Shown here in pieces: positions 1 to 7,445 of a stretch of DNA of 16,902 nt. Position 1 is the first letter of the stretch. Each line of letters opens with the position of its first letter. The position numbers and the translations under genes are program-made. The notes beneath the pieces are model-generated. The model ran no database searches, was not told the DNA's origin, and worked only from the letters and a program-made list of their open reading frames with translations. The DNA comes from Brevibacillus sp. (GTDB lineage: Bacteria; Bacillota; Bacilli; Brevibacillales; Brevibacillaceae). The stretch spans positions 1-16,902 of the forward strand of contig JARDZO010000104.1 of assembly GCA_029240815.1 (NCBI GenBank). The letters are read 5' to 3'.

Positions 1-317
1 GAGCATGGCACCAAGAAAATACAGCCTCCAGTGAGGTGGTTCTTCGTATTGAGCAGCAATAACATACGGAGTTTAATATCTTGTATATACTAGACAGTTG
101 AACTGGAAAAAGTATCTCCTTTGCCATCCTTGCGGGACTCTAGCAATTTCTCAGGAGAGATATAATCACCGAATTCAACTTCAAACTTAAGCTTTGCTAA
201 TTCGAGGTCGAGATGTTCTTTCAGTTTTTTGGGTATAAGTTTTTCGGAAATACGTATTGTTTTAGTACGCTTCAGGTGCTTTCCGCTAGCAGAATAAAAA
301 AACAGCCTTATGTTAAA
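1..317 (-). pseudogene. Tyrosine recombinase (phage/ICE-type integrase) remnant, internally deleted, runs off the left edge
   Basis: Read on the minus strand, two separate frames resemble parts of one integrase. From 317 down to a TAG at 90-92 an open frame of 75 codons without a start codon contains SGKHLKRTKTIR, then a lysine-rich helix, then AKLKFEVEFGDYISPEKL. This is the pattern of the N-terminal Arm DNA-binding domain of Bacillales phage/ICE integrases (repeated basic residues, then E-x-G-x-Y-I-x-P-E-K). From 72 to 1, in another frame that opens after a TAA at 73-75, TPYVIAAQYEEPPHWRLYFL resembles the start of the catalytic domain, normally followed by TTGxRRGE just outside the window. 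An intact protein would have roughly 100 residues of core-binding domain between the two blocks; here there are only a few codons, so an internal deletion plus frameshift is inferred. Recognition is by eye and no alignment was run. The downstream catalytic R-H-R-Y residues cannot be inspected. Confidence 0.7.
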
Positions 318-447
318 TTACGAACCTTCCTCTAGAACTTTTGCTAAATCAACCAGAGGTGGAACGGCATAAATCAACTGAGGCAATGCTCCACATAATC
401 ATTGTTATAGGAATTGTTGCAAATACGACAGGAATTAGTTTTTCGAC
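318..447 (-). pseudogene. Possible decayed small membrane-protein ORF
   Basis: The minus strand reads VEKLIPVVFATIPITMIMW in one frame (447 to about 390) and then GALPQLIYAVPPLVDLAKVL in the next frame, ending at a TAA at 318-320. Joined by one frameshift near 390-398 these would make a hydrophobic peptide of about 40-45 residues with one or two membrane segments. No in-frame ATG is present: an ATG at 447-449 is out of frame and hits a stop after four codons. It lies immediately upstream of, and in the same direction as, the integrase remnant, so it may be cargo of the same lost element. I do not recognise a family. The alternative is that this is simply AT-rich noncoding DNA that happens to be hydrophobic when translated. 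Confidence 0.22.
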
Positions 448-517
448 ATGAAATAACAAATTCAATTGAAAAGGTGTCAGAAAATGAAAAAAGTTGCGAT
501 AAAAAGTTCGATATTAA

Positions 518-546
518 TTGACGAATACCTATTAATCGGGTAGGAT
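518..546 (+). promoter_or_regulatory. Predicted sigma-A promoter of the eleven-gene operon
   Basis: TTGACG (518-523) and TAGGAT (541-546) are separated by exactly 17 bp. They match the -35 consensus at 5 of 6 positions and the -10 consensus at 4 of 6. The start codon of the first gene lies 60 bp downstream, giving a leader of about 50 nt. No other comparable promoter was noticed before the first gene. Confidence 0.6.
528..544. promoter_or_regulatory. Candidate operator inside the promoter spacer
   Basis: Between and overlapping the -35 and -10 boxes lies CCTATTAATCGG (528-539), an inverted repeat CC-N-ATTAAT-N-GG with one mismatched pair. The wider CCTA-N9-TAGG (528-544) is also symmetric. 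A dyad located between -35 and -10 is a typical position for a repressor operator, but no regulator gene is present in the window and the repeat is short, so this is a weak call. Confidence 0.25.
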
Positions 547-606
547 TTATAAGTAATTAGGCAATTAGTTTTTTGGCAATTCATAGAAGAAAATGGAGGT
601 GATTGC

Positions 607-1428
607 ATGGAACTCGCATTTGATCATATCGTGCATCTGGTTAATGATCCTGTGCAAGCAGCTTCACGATTTCGAGAGCATGGTCTTCATGCACTTGAGG
701 GCGGACGTCATGCCAATTGGGGAACGTACAATTCTCTTTGTTACTTTGATTTGAGTTATATCGAGTTTTTAGGCATTTTTGATCGTGCGCTTGCGGAAGT
801 AGAGCAGGAGAATCTGTTGGTTCGTGATAGCGCAAAGCGTCTGCCGAATCAGGAGGGATTTTCCCGGATCGCCATACGGACAAATGATATAGAACAAACG
901 GCTAGCGTGCTGAAAGAGCGCGGTCTTCAGGTGATTGGGCCATTCCCAGGCAGCCGGATTCGTCCGGATGGCAAGCGTCTGGAGTGGTCGATGCTGTTTG
1001 TCGAATCAGAAGATTCTGCACTTCCTCTTCCTTTTTTCATTCAATGGGGTGAAGCGGATGCACAGAGACGGACTGATTTGGAGGAGCGTGAGGTGATTGC
1101 ACCGCATGCGATTGGACAGCTTTCGCTTGGGGCAGTGAAGTTTGCCGTGAGAGATCTTGAGCCTCGCGTACAGCAATGGAGCAACTGGTTTGGCTTAGAG
1201 GCAGGGGAGACATTTTTCGATGAGAGTTTGCATGCTGCGTGCAGAACGCTTCATCTCCCAGGGGGAAATCTGTTGTTCTGCAGCCCGACCGGAGATGGGG
1301 CGGTAGCGGAGATTCTTGCTTCACAGGGAGAAACCCCATTCGCTCTAGAAGCGATCGGGGCTACCCAAGAGAGCATCATCCATTTATCTGGTGCTACATA
1401 TGAATGCAAACCTATTACAAATGAGTAA
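607..1428 (+). CDS. Two-module VOC-superfamily protein (glyoxalase-like domain)
   Basis: This 273-residue soluble protein belongs to the vicinal oxygen chelate superfamily. Its N-terminal half carries FDHIVHLV (H7), GGRHANWGTYN (residues 32-42) and YIEFLG (E53), the pattern of the Glyoxalase_3-type domain, where His and Glu side chains normally bind a divalent metal. A second, more diverged module begins near residue 170 (SLGAVKFAVRDLEPRVQQW). No signal peptide or membrane segment is seen. VOC proteins catalyse metal-dependent isomerisation, lyase or ring-cleavage reactions, or act only as binding proteins; the reaction here is unknown. The ATG at 607 follows GGAGG (595-599) at a 7-nt distance. 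It is the first gene of the operon and sits 10-15 bp before the MDR gene. Its place beside CoA-ligase and redox genes suggests it acts on the same catabolic substrate, but this is inference. Confidence 0.8.
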   Translation: MELAFDHIVHLVNDPVQAASRFREHGLHALEGGRHANWGTYNSLCYFDLSYIEFLGIFDRALAEVEQENLLVRDSAKRLPNQEGFSRIAIRTNDIEQTASVLKERGLQVIGPFPGSRIRPDGKRLEWSMLFVESEDSALPLPFFIQWGEADAQRRTDLEEREVIAPHAIGQLSLGAVKFAVRDLEPRVQQWSNWFGLEAGETFFDESLHAACRTLHLPGGNLLFCSPTGDGAVAEILASQGETPFALEAIGATQESIIHLSGATYECKPITNE

Positions 1429-1433
1429 AGGGG
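1427..1433 (+). promoter_or_regulatory. Ribosome binding site deciding the start of the MDR gene
   Basis: AAAGGGG overlaps the TAA of the preceding gene. It lies only 4 nt from an in-frame GTG at 1438 but 10 nt from the ATG at 1444, so the ATG is the more plausible start. Confidence 0.5.
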
Positions 1434-1443
1434 AAATGTGAAC

Positions 1444-2421
1444 ATGAAAGCAGCGTTAATTGTGGAGCATGGGGATCGCAGCAATTTGCAGGTAGGGGAG
1501 TATCCAAAGCCAGTGCCTGCAGCCGGTGAAGTTATTATTTCAGTAAAAGCGTGCGGTTTGAATCACTTGGATATTTTTGTTCGACGCGGAATTCCAGGCA
1601 GACATCTCGAATTACCGCATATTTCTGGCGGTGACGTATCAGGTGTAATAGCAGAGGTAGCTGCAGATGTGACCAATGTAAAAGTTGGGGATCGCGTGCT
1701 GATCGACCCACTCGTACATGGACAGGCACTTGGTGAAGACTTTACAGGCGGATTGGCTGAGTACGTTAAGGTTCCTGCGATTAACTGCATCCCACTACCG
1801 GAAGATGTCTCCTTTGAGGAAGCGGCAGCTTTGCCGATTGCGTACGGTACAGCATATCGAATGCTGATCACGCGTGGACAGCTGAAGCTGAATGAAACCA
1901 TTTTGATTCTGGGCGCTAGCGGTGGGGTTGGAACGGCTGCCGTACAGATTGCCAAGCTGGCGGGTGCGACTGTGATTGCAGCGGCTGGTTCAGATGAAAA
2001 GTTGGAGAAATTGAAGCAGCTGGGCGCGGATTACGTAATCAATTACAACAAAGCGGATTTCTCCAAGGAAACCTGGCAGATTAGTGGTAAAAAAGGAGTC
2101 GATGTAGTTGTCGATTACACGGGAAAAGATACATGGCCAAAAAGCATCCTGGCAACGAAAAAAGGCGGGCGTGTCCTGACGTGCGGCGCGACCACCGGAT
2201 ATGAAGCAGTGACTGACCTGCGCTATGTATGGGTTCGTGAATTAGCATTGCTGGGCTCCAATGGGTGGGAAAGAAGCGATCTGGAACAACTGATCTCCCT
2301 CGTTCGCTCCAAAAAGCTGATCCCTGTGATAGACCGTGTCCTTCCAATCGAAGAGATCCGTGAAGCGCATCGCGTGATCGAAGAGCGAGAGATCTTTGGA
2401 AAGGTGATCATCACGCCATGA
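1444..2421 (+). CDS. MDR-family NAD(P)H-dependent oxidoreductase (quinone oxidoreductase/alcohol dehydrogenase-like)
   Basis: A 325-residue medium-chain dehydrogenase/reductase. The catalytic domain shows VKACGLNHLDIFVRRG (C37, H41), and the Rossmann fold has the motif LGASGGVG at residues 156-163. The usual structural-zinc lobe with four spaced cysteines is absent: after VGDRVLIDP the chain goes straight to FTGGLAEYVKVP. The GHE catalytic-zinc motif is replaced by GGD (residues 62-64). A zinc-independent reductase of the quinone oxidoreductase or enoyl-reductase kind is therefore more likely than a classical zinc alcohol dehydrogenase. It would use NAD(P)H to reduce, or NAD(P)+ to oxidise, an intermediate of the operon's pathway. 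Its TGA overlaps the ATG of the acyl-CoA synthetase (ATGA), which points to translational coupling. An alternative GTG start at 1438 would add two residues. Confidence 0.85.
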   Translation: MKAALIVEHGDRSNLQVGEYPKPVPAAGEVIISVKACGLNHLDIFVRRGIPGRHLELPHISGGDVSGVIAEVAADVTNVKVGDRVLIDPLVHGQALGEDFTGGLAEYVKVPAINCIPLPEDVSFEEAAALPIAYGTAYRMLITRGQLKLNETILILGASGGVGTAAVQIAKLAGATVIAAAGSDEKLEKLKQLGADYVINYNKADFSKETWQISGKKGVDVVVDYTGKDTWPKSILATKKGGRVLTCGATTGYEAVTDLRYVWVRELALLGSNGWERSDLEQLISLVRSKKLIPVIDRVLPIEEIREAHRVIEEREIFGKVIITP

Positions 2422-3989
2422 GTACCCCATCTGGAAACTTTGGTGAACTGACGTATGAGGCCATGCTTTTGTCTCCTGACAAAACGGCAGTCATTTCGGA
2501 AGGGGTCGAGCTGAGTTACCGCCAGCTTGATCAACGGATGAACCAAGCGGGACATTTGTTTCAACGCCATGGTGTCCAAAAGGGAGACCGTGTCGCCATT
2601 CTGTTTCCAAACGATATACGCTACCTGGAAATCTGCTTCGGCTTGATGCGGATAGGTGCTGTGCCATTGCCGCTGAACATCAAGCTGGGGAAGGAAACTT
2701 TGGCCTACATACTGGGTGACAGTGGGGCCAAAGTCCTCGTATTCCACGAGACGCTAGCGGAAAAAGCAGCAGAATTGGCGGATGCTGTAGCACTTGACCA
2801 TCTTTTTGCAGCCGAAGATTCACAGTCATTTTCGTTTGCCCGAAGCTATGACCAGCAGGTGGCACACATGCCCACCTCGCTTACGATCGAACCGATGGCA
2901 GCCGATGATCTGTGTCTATTAATTTATACATCCGGTTCGACGGGAAATCCCAAGGGCTGCATGCTGACACATGGCGGACAATGGTGGAACGCCGATACCA
3001 ATCGCAAAATCATCATGCTGGAGCGGGATGATCGCGCATTGGTGGCAGTGCCGATGTATCACAAGAATGCCATGATTAATGCGGTGAAACCGGTCCTGAT
3101 GGCTGGAGCATCGATGGTGATTCTTCCTTACTTTGATCCAGCGGAGGTGGCGTCCGCTATTCATGAGCACCGCTGCACTTATACGACGGGTGTACCCGCC
3201 ATGTACAAGATGCTGCTCACGCATGTAAAGGAAGAATCTCGTTACGATTTGTCCTCCCTGCGCTTTATCATTTGCGGTTCCTCCGAGGTACCGCCTGAGC
3301 TCGTTTCCGAGTTGCGCGAGCGATTGGGTGTCTCCATTCTGGAGGCATATGGATTGACGGAGGGCGGACCACAAGTACTGGTTTCGCCGAGATGGGGTAT
3401 CCACAAGCAAGGCTCTGCTGGATTGCCGCTTCCGGACAGCGAGGTAAAGATCGTCAGTACGGATGGATCTAACCAAGTGCTGCCAGCTGGAGAGGTTGGA
3501 GAGCTATGGGTCAAAAACCCTGGCGTGGCAAAAGGGTATTGGAACCTGCCGGAAATAACCAAGGAGCGCATCTCAGAGGATGGCTGGCTCAAAACAGGTG
3601 ATCTGGTGCGTTTGGACGAGGATGGATATGGCTACATCGTGGGCCGCAAAGACGACATGATGATTATCGGCGGAGAAAACGCGTACCCCAAGGAAATCGA
3701 AAACGTTTTGCTTAGCCATCCCGAAATCGAAGATGTCAGCGTAGTGGCCATTCCTCATGAGTTGAAGGGAAAGGTGCCGGTCGCCTTTGTGAAAACCGTG
3801 CGACTATCTACTTTATCAGAGCAGTCCGTCAAAGAGTTTTACTTCCAGAATGGACCGGCATTCAGCCATCCTCGACAAGTGGTGTTCCTCGACGAGATGC
3901 CGCTCAATGGTACAGGCAAGATTAACAAGGCTGCACTGGTAGAGATGATTACAGCAGAAGGGAAGAACAAACATGTCAGTGGATCGTGA
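2418..3989 (+). CDS. Acyl-CoA synthetase (AMP-binding, class I adenylate-forming)
   Basis: A 523-residue ANL-superfamily ligase that would activate a free carboxylic acid to its CoA thioester through an acyl-adenylate, in the cytoplasm. Motifs in order: P-loop YTSGSTGNPKG (170-180), AYGLTEGG (310-317), TGD (393-395), the hinge GRKDD (409-413), GGENAYPKEIE (418-428), and the C-terminal lysine in NGTGKINK (K501), which normally catalyses adenylation. All core residues are present, so the enzyme should be active. Length is typical for medium/long-chain or aromatic acyl-CoA ligases; the acyl pocket cannot be assigned by eye. It starts within the stop codon of the MDR gene, with AGGTGAT about 9 nt upstream, and overlaps the thioesterase gene by 17 nt. 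The transporter downstream suggests that the acid it activates is imported. Confidence 0.93.
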   Translation: MSTPSGNFGELTYEAMLLSPDKTAVISEGVELSYRQLDQRMNQAGHLFQRHGVQKGDRVAILFPNDIRYLEICFGLMRIGAVPLPLNIKLGKETLAYILGDSGAKVLVFHETLAEKAAELADAVALDHLFAAEDSQSFSFARSYDQQVAHMPTSLTIEPMAADDLCLLIYTSGSTGNPKGCMLTHGGQWWNADTNRKIIMLERDDRALVAVPMYHKNAMINAVKPVLMAGASMVILPYFDPAEVASAIHEHRCTYTTGVPAMYKMLLTHVKEESRYDLSSLRFIICGSSEVPPELVSELRERLGVSILEAYGLTEGGPQVLVSPRWGIHKQGSAGLPLPDSEVKIVSTDGSNQVLPAGEVGELWVKNPGVAKGYWNLPEITKERISEDGWLKTGDLVRLDEDGYGYIVGRKDDMMIIGGENAYPKEIENVLLSHPEIEDVSVVAIPHELKGKVPVAFVKTVRLSTLSEQSVKEFYFQNGPAFSHPRQVVFLDEMPLNGTGKINKAALVEMITAEGKNKHVSGS

Positions 3990-4374
3990 ACGGTTTCTCC
4001 AAATCTTGCAGCGTCCGCGTTACCATCAATTTCTCAATCTTTCACTAGAAGCGGTGGAAGAAGGATACGTCAAGCTTAGACTGCCATTCCGTGAGGAGCT
4101 CTTAGGCGACGAGGCAGATAGCTATATCCATGGCGGTGTGATTGCTGCACTGATCGATATCGCTGGTGACTTTGCCCTGATCACCGTGCATGGCAAAGGA
4201 CTTCCAACGGTGGATTTGCGGGTCGATTACCTGCGTCCGGGGCGCAAGGAGGCCCTCATCGCGACGGCTACCATCGTCAAAAATGGCCGCTCGCTGGGCA
4301 TTAGCGACATTGTCGTAGAAAATGAAGCGGGTCAAAAAATTGCAGTGGGCAGAGCGCTCTACAGCACACAGTAA
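3973..4374 (+). CDS. PaaI-family hotdog thioesterase
   Basis: This 133-residue single-hotdog protein would hydrolyse an acyl- or aryl-CoA to free acid and CoA. The hallmark YIHGGVIAALIDIAGDFA (residues 51-68) has the HGG turn (H53-G55) and the aspartate (D62) at the position of the catalytic acid of E. coli PaaI. The strand that follows (TVDLRVDYLRPG) is also typical. The family forms tetramers. The ATG at 3973 lies inside the 3' end of the ligase gene (17-nt overlap), preceded by GAAGGGAAG, so the two are probably translationally coupled. Putting a ligase and a thioesterase together suggests either release of a final product or relief of CoA sequestration when a dead-end thioester builds up, as proposed for PaaI in phenylacetate degradation. 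The specific substrate is unknown. Confidence 0.88.
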   Translation: MSVDRERFLQILQRPRYHQFLNLSLEAVEEGYVKLRLPFREELLGDEADSYIHGGVIAALIDIAGDFALITVHGKGLPTVDLRVDYLRPGRKEALIATATIVKNGRSLGISDIVVENEAGQKIAVGRALYSTQ

Positions 4375-4420
4375 GCCAACCGATCAATCAAATACGTAAA
4401 ACCATCTGGGGGAGAAACAT

Positions 4421-5590
4421 ATGAAAAAGAAATCGGTCTCCGTATCGTCAGCACTCGTTGCATTGTCTCTTTTTGTGTTGACAGGATGCGGTTCACAGGG
4501 AGCAGCTACCAGTGCTGGAAGCGGTCAGGGAGGCAGTGCAGACAAAGGTGAGATTACCATTGCAGTCGCTGGGCCGATGAGCGGTGACGGCGCAGAATAT
4601 GGCAAAGCCTTTCAAGAAGGTGCTGAGCTAGCAGTCTCACAGTTTAATGAAAAAGGCGGATATGAAGGCCGTAAAGTCAAGATCGTCCTAGGCGATGACA
4701 AAAACGATCCGAAGGAAGCAGCAAACGTAGCACAAAAGCTGTCTTCCGATGAAAGTGTCGTGGCTGTTATCGGGCACTGGAGCAGCTCTGCTACCTTTGC
4801 AGGCATCCCGATTTACAACCGTAGCAAGGTTCCGATGATTACACCAACGGCATCGCACCCGGATATCGCGAAAAAAGAGAACGAGTGGATTTTCCGCAGC
4901 TCCACCACACAGGAGCTTGAAGGGAAAAACTTGGCTGATTATGCGGTCAACAAGCTGAAGCACAAAAACATCGCTGTGCTCTATGTGAATTCGGATTGGG
5001 GCAAATCAAATGCGACCAGCTTTAAAAAATACGCAGAGGAATTCGGGGCAAACGTTGTCGGATATGAATCGTATCCACCAGGTCAGAGCATTGACTACAC
5101 AGCTGCTTTAACAAAAGTAAAAGGCTTGAACCCTGACCTGATTTACCTCGGCAGCTTGTACAACGAAGGTGTCCTGATTATCAAGCAAGCGAAGGAAATG
5201 GGCATTCAAGCAGAGTTCATGGGTGCTTCTCCTTTCGCATCCGACGGCTTCCTGCAAGCGAAAGACGTGGTTGAAGGCGTTCGTTTGGACTCCTTGTTCT
5301 ATCCTGAAGCGGATGATGAGCGCGTGAAAAAGTTTGTTGCTGATTTCAAACAGAAGTATTCTCACGATGGCGGCTATTTTAATGCACTTGCGTACGATGC
5401 CACCACGGCAGTTCTCGAAGGGATCAAGAATGGCGGAGCAACACGACAAGGAATCCGCGACGCGATGGCTAAAATCAATGGTTTGCCTGTTGTCACGGGC
5501 GAAATCAAATTTGACGACAAACGAGATGACATCAACAAACCGTACTACAACCTGGTAGTTGAAAACGGCAAGTTTGTCATCGCGAAATAA
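4421..5590 (+). CDS. Lipoprotein substrate-binding protein of a Liv/HAAT-type ABC importer
   Basis: A 389-residue binding protein of the branched-chain amino acid (HAAT) family, type I periplasmic-binding fold. It has a lipoprotein signal peptide: KKK at residues 2-4, a hydrophobic segment, then the lipobox LTGC with the lipidated cysteine at C23, followed by a Gly/Ser-rich linker (to about residue 42). The mature domain begins EITIAVAGPMSGDGAEYGK, the usual start of this family, and ends with KPYYNLVVENGKFVIAK. It is exported, anchored on the outer face of the membrane, and hands ligand to the LivH/LivM permeases encoded next. Members bind branched-chain amino acids, but also amides, urea and aromatic acids. 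Given the CoA-ligase operon, a carboxylic or aromatic acid is at least as likely as leucine. GGGGGAG precedes the ATG by 6 nt. Confidence 0.92.
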   Translation: MKKKSVSVSSALVALSLFVLTGCGSQGAATSAGSGQGGSADKGEITIAVAGPMSGDGAEYGKAFQEGAELAVSQFNEKGGYEGRKVKIVLGDDKNDPKEAANVAQKLSSDESVVAVIGHWSSSATFAGIPIYNRSKVPMITPTASHPDIAKKENEWIFRSSTTQELEGKNLADYAVNKLKHKNIAVLYVNSDWGKSNATSFKKYAEEFGANVVGYESYPPGQSIDYTAALTKVKGLNPDLIYLGSLYNEGVLIIKQAKEMGIQAEFMGASPFASDGFLQAKDVVEGVRLDSLFYPEADDERVKKFVADFKQKYSHDGGYFNALAYDATTAVLEGIKNGGATRQGIRDAMAKINGLPVVTGEIKFDDKRDDINKPYYNLVVENGKFVIAK

Positions 5591-5620
5591 GAGCCCGCAC
5601 GGCAGATTGGGGCGTTACAG

Positions 5621-6502
5621 ATGATTGTGCTTGAACAGCTGATTAACGGGCTGGCGCTTGGAGGGGTTTACGCCCTCATCGCTTTAGGCTTTACGCTCAT
5701 TTTCGGCGTACTCCGCCTGTTTCATATGTCACATGGTGATGTGTTCATGTTTTCCGGTTATCTCGTGATTTCCGTTGCTGTATTCGGTTTCGGGTCCCTG
5801 CCGCTGCCAGTCGCCATCCTCTTGGGGATGGCGATTGCGGCCATTATCGGGATCGGTGTGGAACGAGTGGCTTTTCGTCCGTACCGGAAATCAAACGAGA
5901 TTATTCCCTTGATCAGCGGTATTGGAATGTCGTTGATCTTGCAAAACCTGGCGATCATTATTTGGGGACCGGGGCAAATCAACTACCATTTGGATAGCGG
6001 GATCGGCGATTTCAAGCTGGGCTCTATTCAAATGAGCGGTGTGCGCATCGTCATTTTGATCGCGTGCGTTGCAATCGTCTTTTTGTTTAATTATTGGTTG
6101 TATAAAACACGGACTGGTCGTGCGGTTCGGGCAACGGCAATCGACCCGGATACCGCCAGCATGATGGGAATCAAGCCGACCATCATCATTATGATTACCT
6201 TTGCGGTAGGTTCGGCGCTTGCCGGTGCGGCAACGGTATTGGTGGGCGCCCTGTACGGTGCGATCTATCCGTCCTTTGGATTTTCGATGGGACTCAAGGC
6301 ATTCGCCGCTTCTATGCTGGGTGGCTTAGGCAATATGAGCGGAGCCGTACTTGGCGGTCTGATTTTGGGTGTGCTTGAGGTCTTTACTGCAGGCTATGTA
6401 AATGTAGCTTATCAAGATGCAATCGCGATGACGATTCTCATTGGGGTACTGTTGATTCGACCTAATGGAATTCTTGGGAAGTCGGTGGAGGAGAAACTAT
6501 GA
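5621..6502 (+). CDS. livH: ABC importer permease, LivH family
   Basis: A 293-residue integral membrane protein of the HAAT permease family, with about eight hydrophobic segments. It opens with VLEQLINGLALGGVYALIALGFTLIFGV, the signature start of LivH, and contains LKAFAASMLGGLGNMSGAVLGG (about residues 224-245), the cytoplasmic loop that contacts the ATPases. It forms a heterodimeric channel with LivM. The ribosome site is weak (GGGG at 5609-5612, 8 nt from the ATG) compared with its neighbours, which may tune its level below that of the binding protein. It ends in RPNGILGK and overlaps LivM by 4 nt (ATGA). The symbol denotes the family, not a proven branched-chain amino acid substrate. Confidence 0.92.
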   Translation: MIVLEQLINGLALGGVYALIALGFTLIFGVLRLFHMSHGDVFMFSGYLVISVAVFGFGSLPLPVAILLGMAIAAIIGIGVERVAFRPYRKSNEIIPLISGIGMSLILQNLAIIIWGPGQINYHLDSGIGDFKLGSIQMSGVRIVILIACVAIVFLFNYWLYKTRTGRAVRATAIDPDTASMMGIKPTIIIMITFAVGSALAGAATVLVGALYGAIYPSFGFSMGLKAFAASMLGGLGNMSGAVLGGLILGVLEVFTAGYVNVAYQDAIAMTILIGVLLIRPNGILGKSVEEKL

Positions 6503-7410
6503 ATAAAAAACTCGCGCTCGCTCTTCTGCTCCTGATCTTTCTTTTGTTGCCTTTCGTTATTACCAGCTCGTACGTAATTCGTATCGGTGTTATTTCCTGC
6601 ATTTTTTCGTTATTGGCGCTTAGTCTGGGTATGCTCGTCGGACAGATCAAACTGGTCTCGGCCGGACATGCCGCCTTCTTTGGGATCGGGGCGTATACTT
6701 CAGCTCTCTTGACCACCCGTGCCGAGCTGCCGTTTTTTGCAGGACTCGTCGCGGCAATTTTGTTGACCGCATTGATTGGGTTTTTGTTTTCCATCCCGAT
6801 TCTTAAGCTGAAGGGTCATTATTTGTCCGTAGGTACGCTCGCCTTCGGAATCGTCGTTCAAGTCATTATGCTGAACTGGGAGAGCGTTACAAATGGGCCC
6901 AATGGCGTTCCGGGCGTTCCGTTTCCCACCTTATTTGGCTTTGAGCTGGATAGCGATGTAAAGATGTATTATTTTGTGCTGGCTCTCTTGGTGTTGGTTT
7001 TGTTAGGACTCTCTCGTCTTTACAAATCACCGATCGGGCGGGCGTTCAACTATATTCGCGAAGACGAGGTGGCCGCGTCCACAATTGGGATTCGGGTGGT
7101 ACGCTACAAGGTGCTCGGCTTCACTCTCTCTGCCGGCCTGGCTGGGTTGGCTGGAAGCCTCTTTGCTCATTACATGGCGTATATCAACTACGATACGTTC
7201 AGTCCGATGGAATCCTTCATGGTTCTGGCGATGGTCGTGGTTGGAGGCATGTCTACATTGATGGGACCGGTGCTTGGCGCCTTTATCCTCTCCTCGCTGC
7301 CGGAGCTTTTGCGCGACCTCTCCGATTATCGCATGCTCCTGTACGGTGTGATTTTGGTGCTGATCCTGATGTTCCGTCCGCAAGGCATCATTGGCAAGAA
7401 GACCTCCTAA
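6499..7410 (+). CDS. livM: ABC importer permease, LivM family
   Basis: This 303-residue second permease of the importer has about eight or nine membrane segments. LivM-type landmarks are GQIKLVSAGHAAFFGIGAYT (residues 49-68), the loop GRAFNYIREDEVAASTIGI, the ATPase-contact stretch FMVLAMVVVGGMSTLMGPVLG, and the C-terminal FRPQGIIGK that ends most members. The start ATG overlaps the LivH stop by 4 nt, and a strong GGAGGAG (6487-6493) sits inside the end of livH. It pairs with LivH to form the translocation path for the solute delivered by the lipoprotein. It has a standard length, without the extra C-terminal ATPase fusion found in some LivM proteins. Confidence 0.92.
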   Translation: MNKKLALALLLLIFLLLPFVITSSYVIRIGVISCIFSLLALSLGMLVGQIKLVSAGHAAFFGIGAYTSALLTTRAELPFFAGLVAAILLTALIGFLFSIPILKLKGHYLSVGTLAFGIVVQVIMLNWESVTNGPNGVPGVPFPTLFGFELDSDVKMYYFVLALLVLVLLGLSRLYKSPIGRAFNYIREDEVAASTIGIRVVRYKVLGFTLSAGLAGLAGSLFAHYMAYINYDTFSPMESFMVLAMVVVGGMSTLMGPVLGAFILSSLPELLRDLSDYRMLLYGVILVLILMFRPQGIIGKKTS

Positions 7411-7445
7411 TGGGGGCTTAACCACCAACGAGAGGGGATAGAAGT

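Noticed and set aside
2223..2747. Minus-strand open frame of 174 codons across the MDR/ligase junction
   Set aside because: Both genes beneath it have clear conserved motifs on the + strand; this frame shows none.
4375..4420. Possible separate promoter or attenuator before the binding-protein gene
   Set aside because: The 46-bp gap holds only a ribosome site; no -35/-10 pair or hairpin was found.
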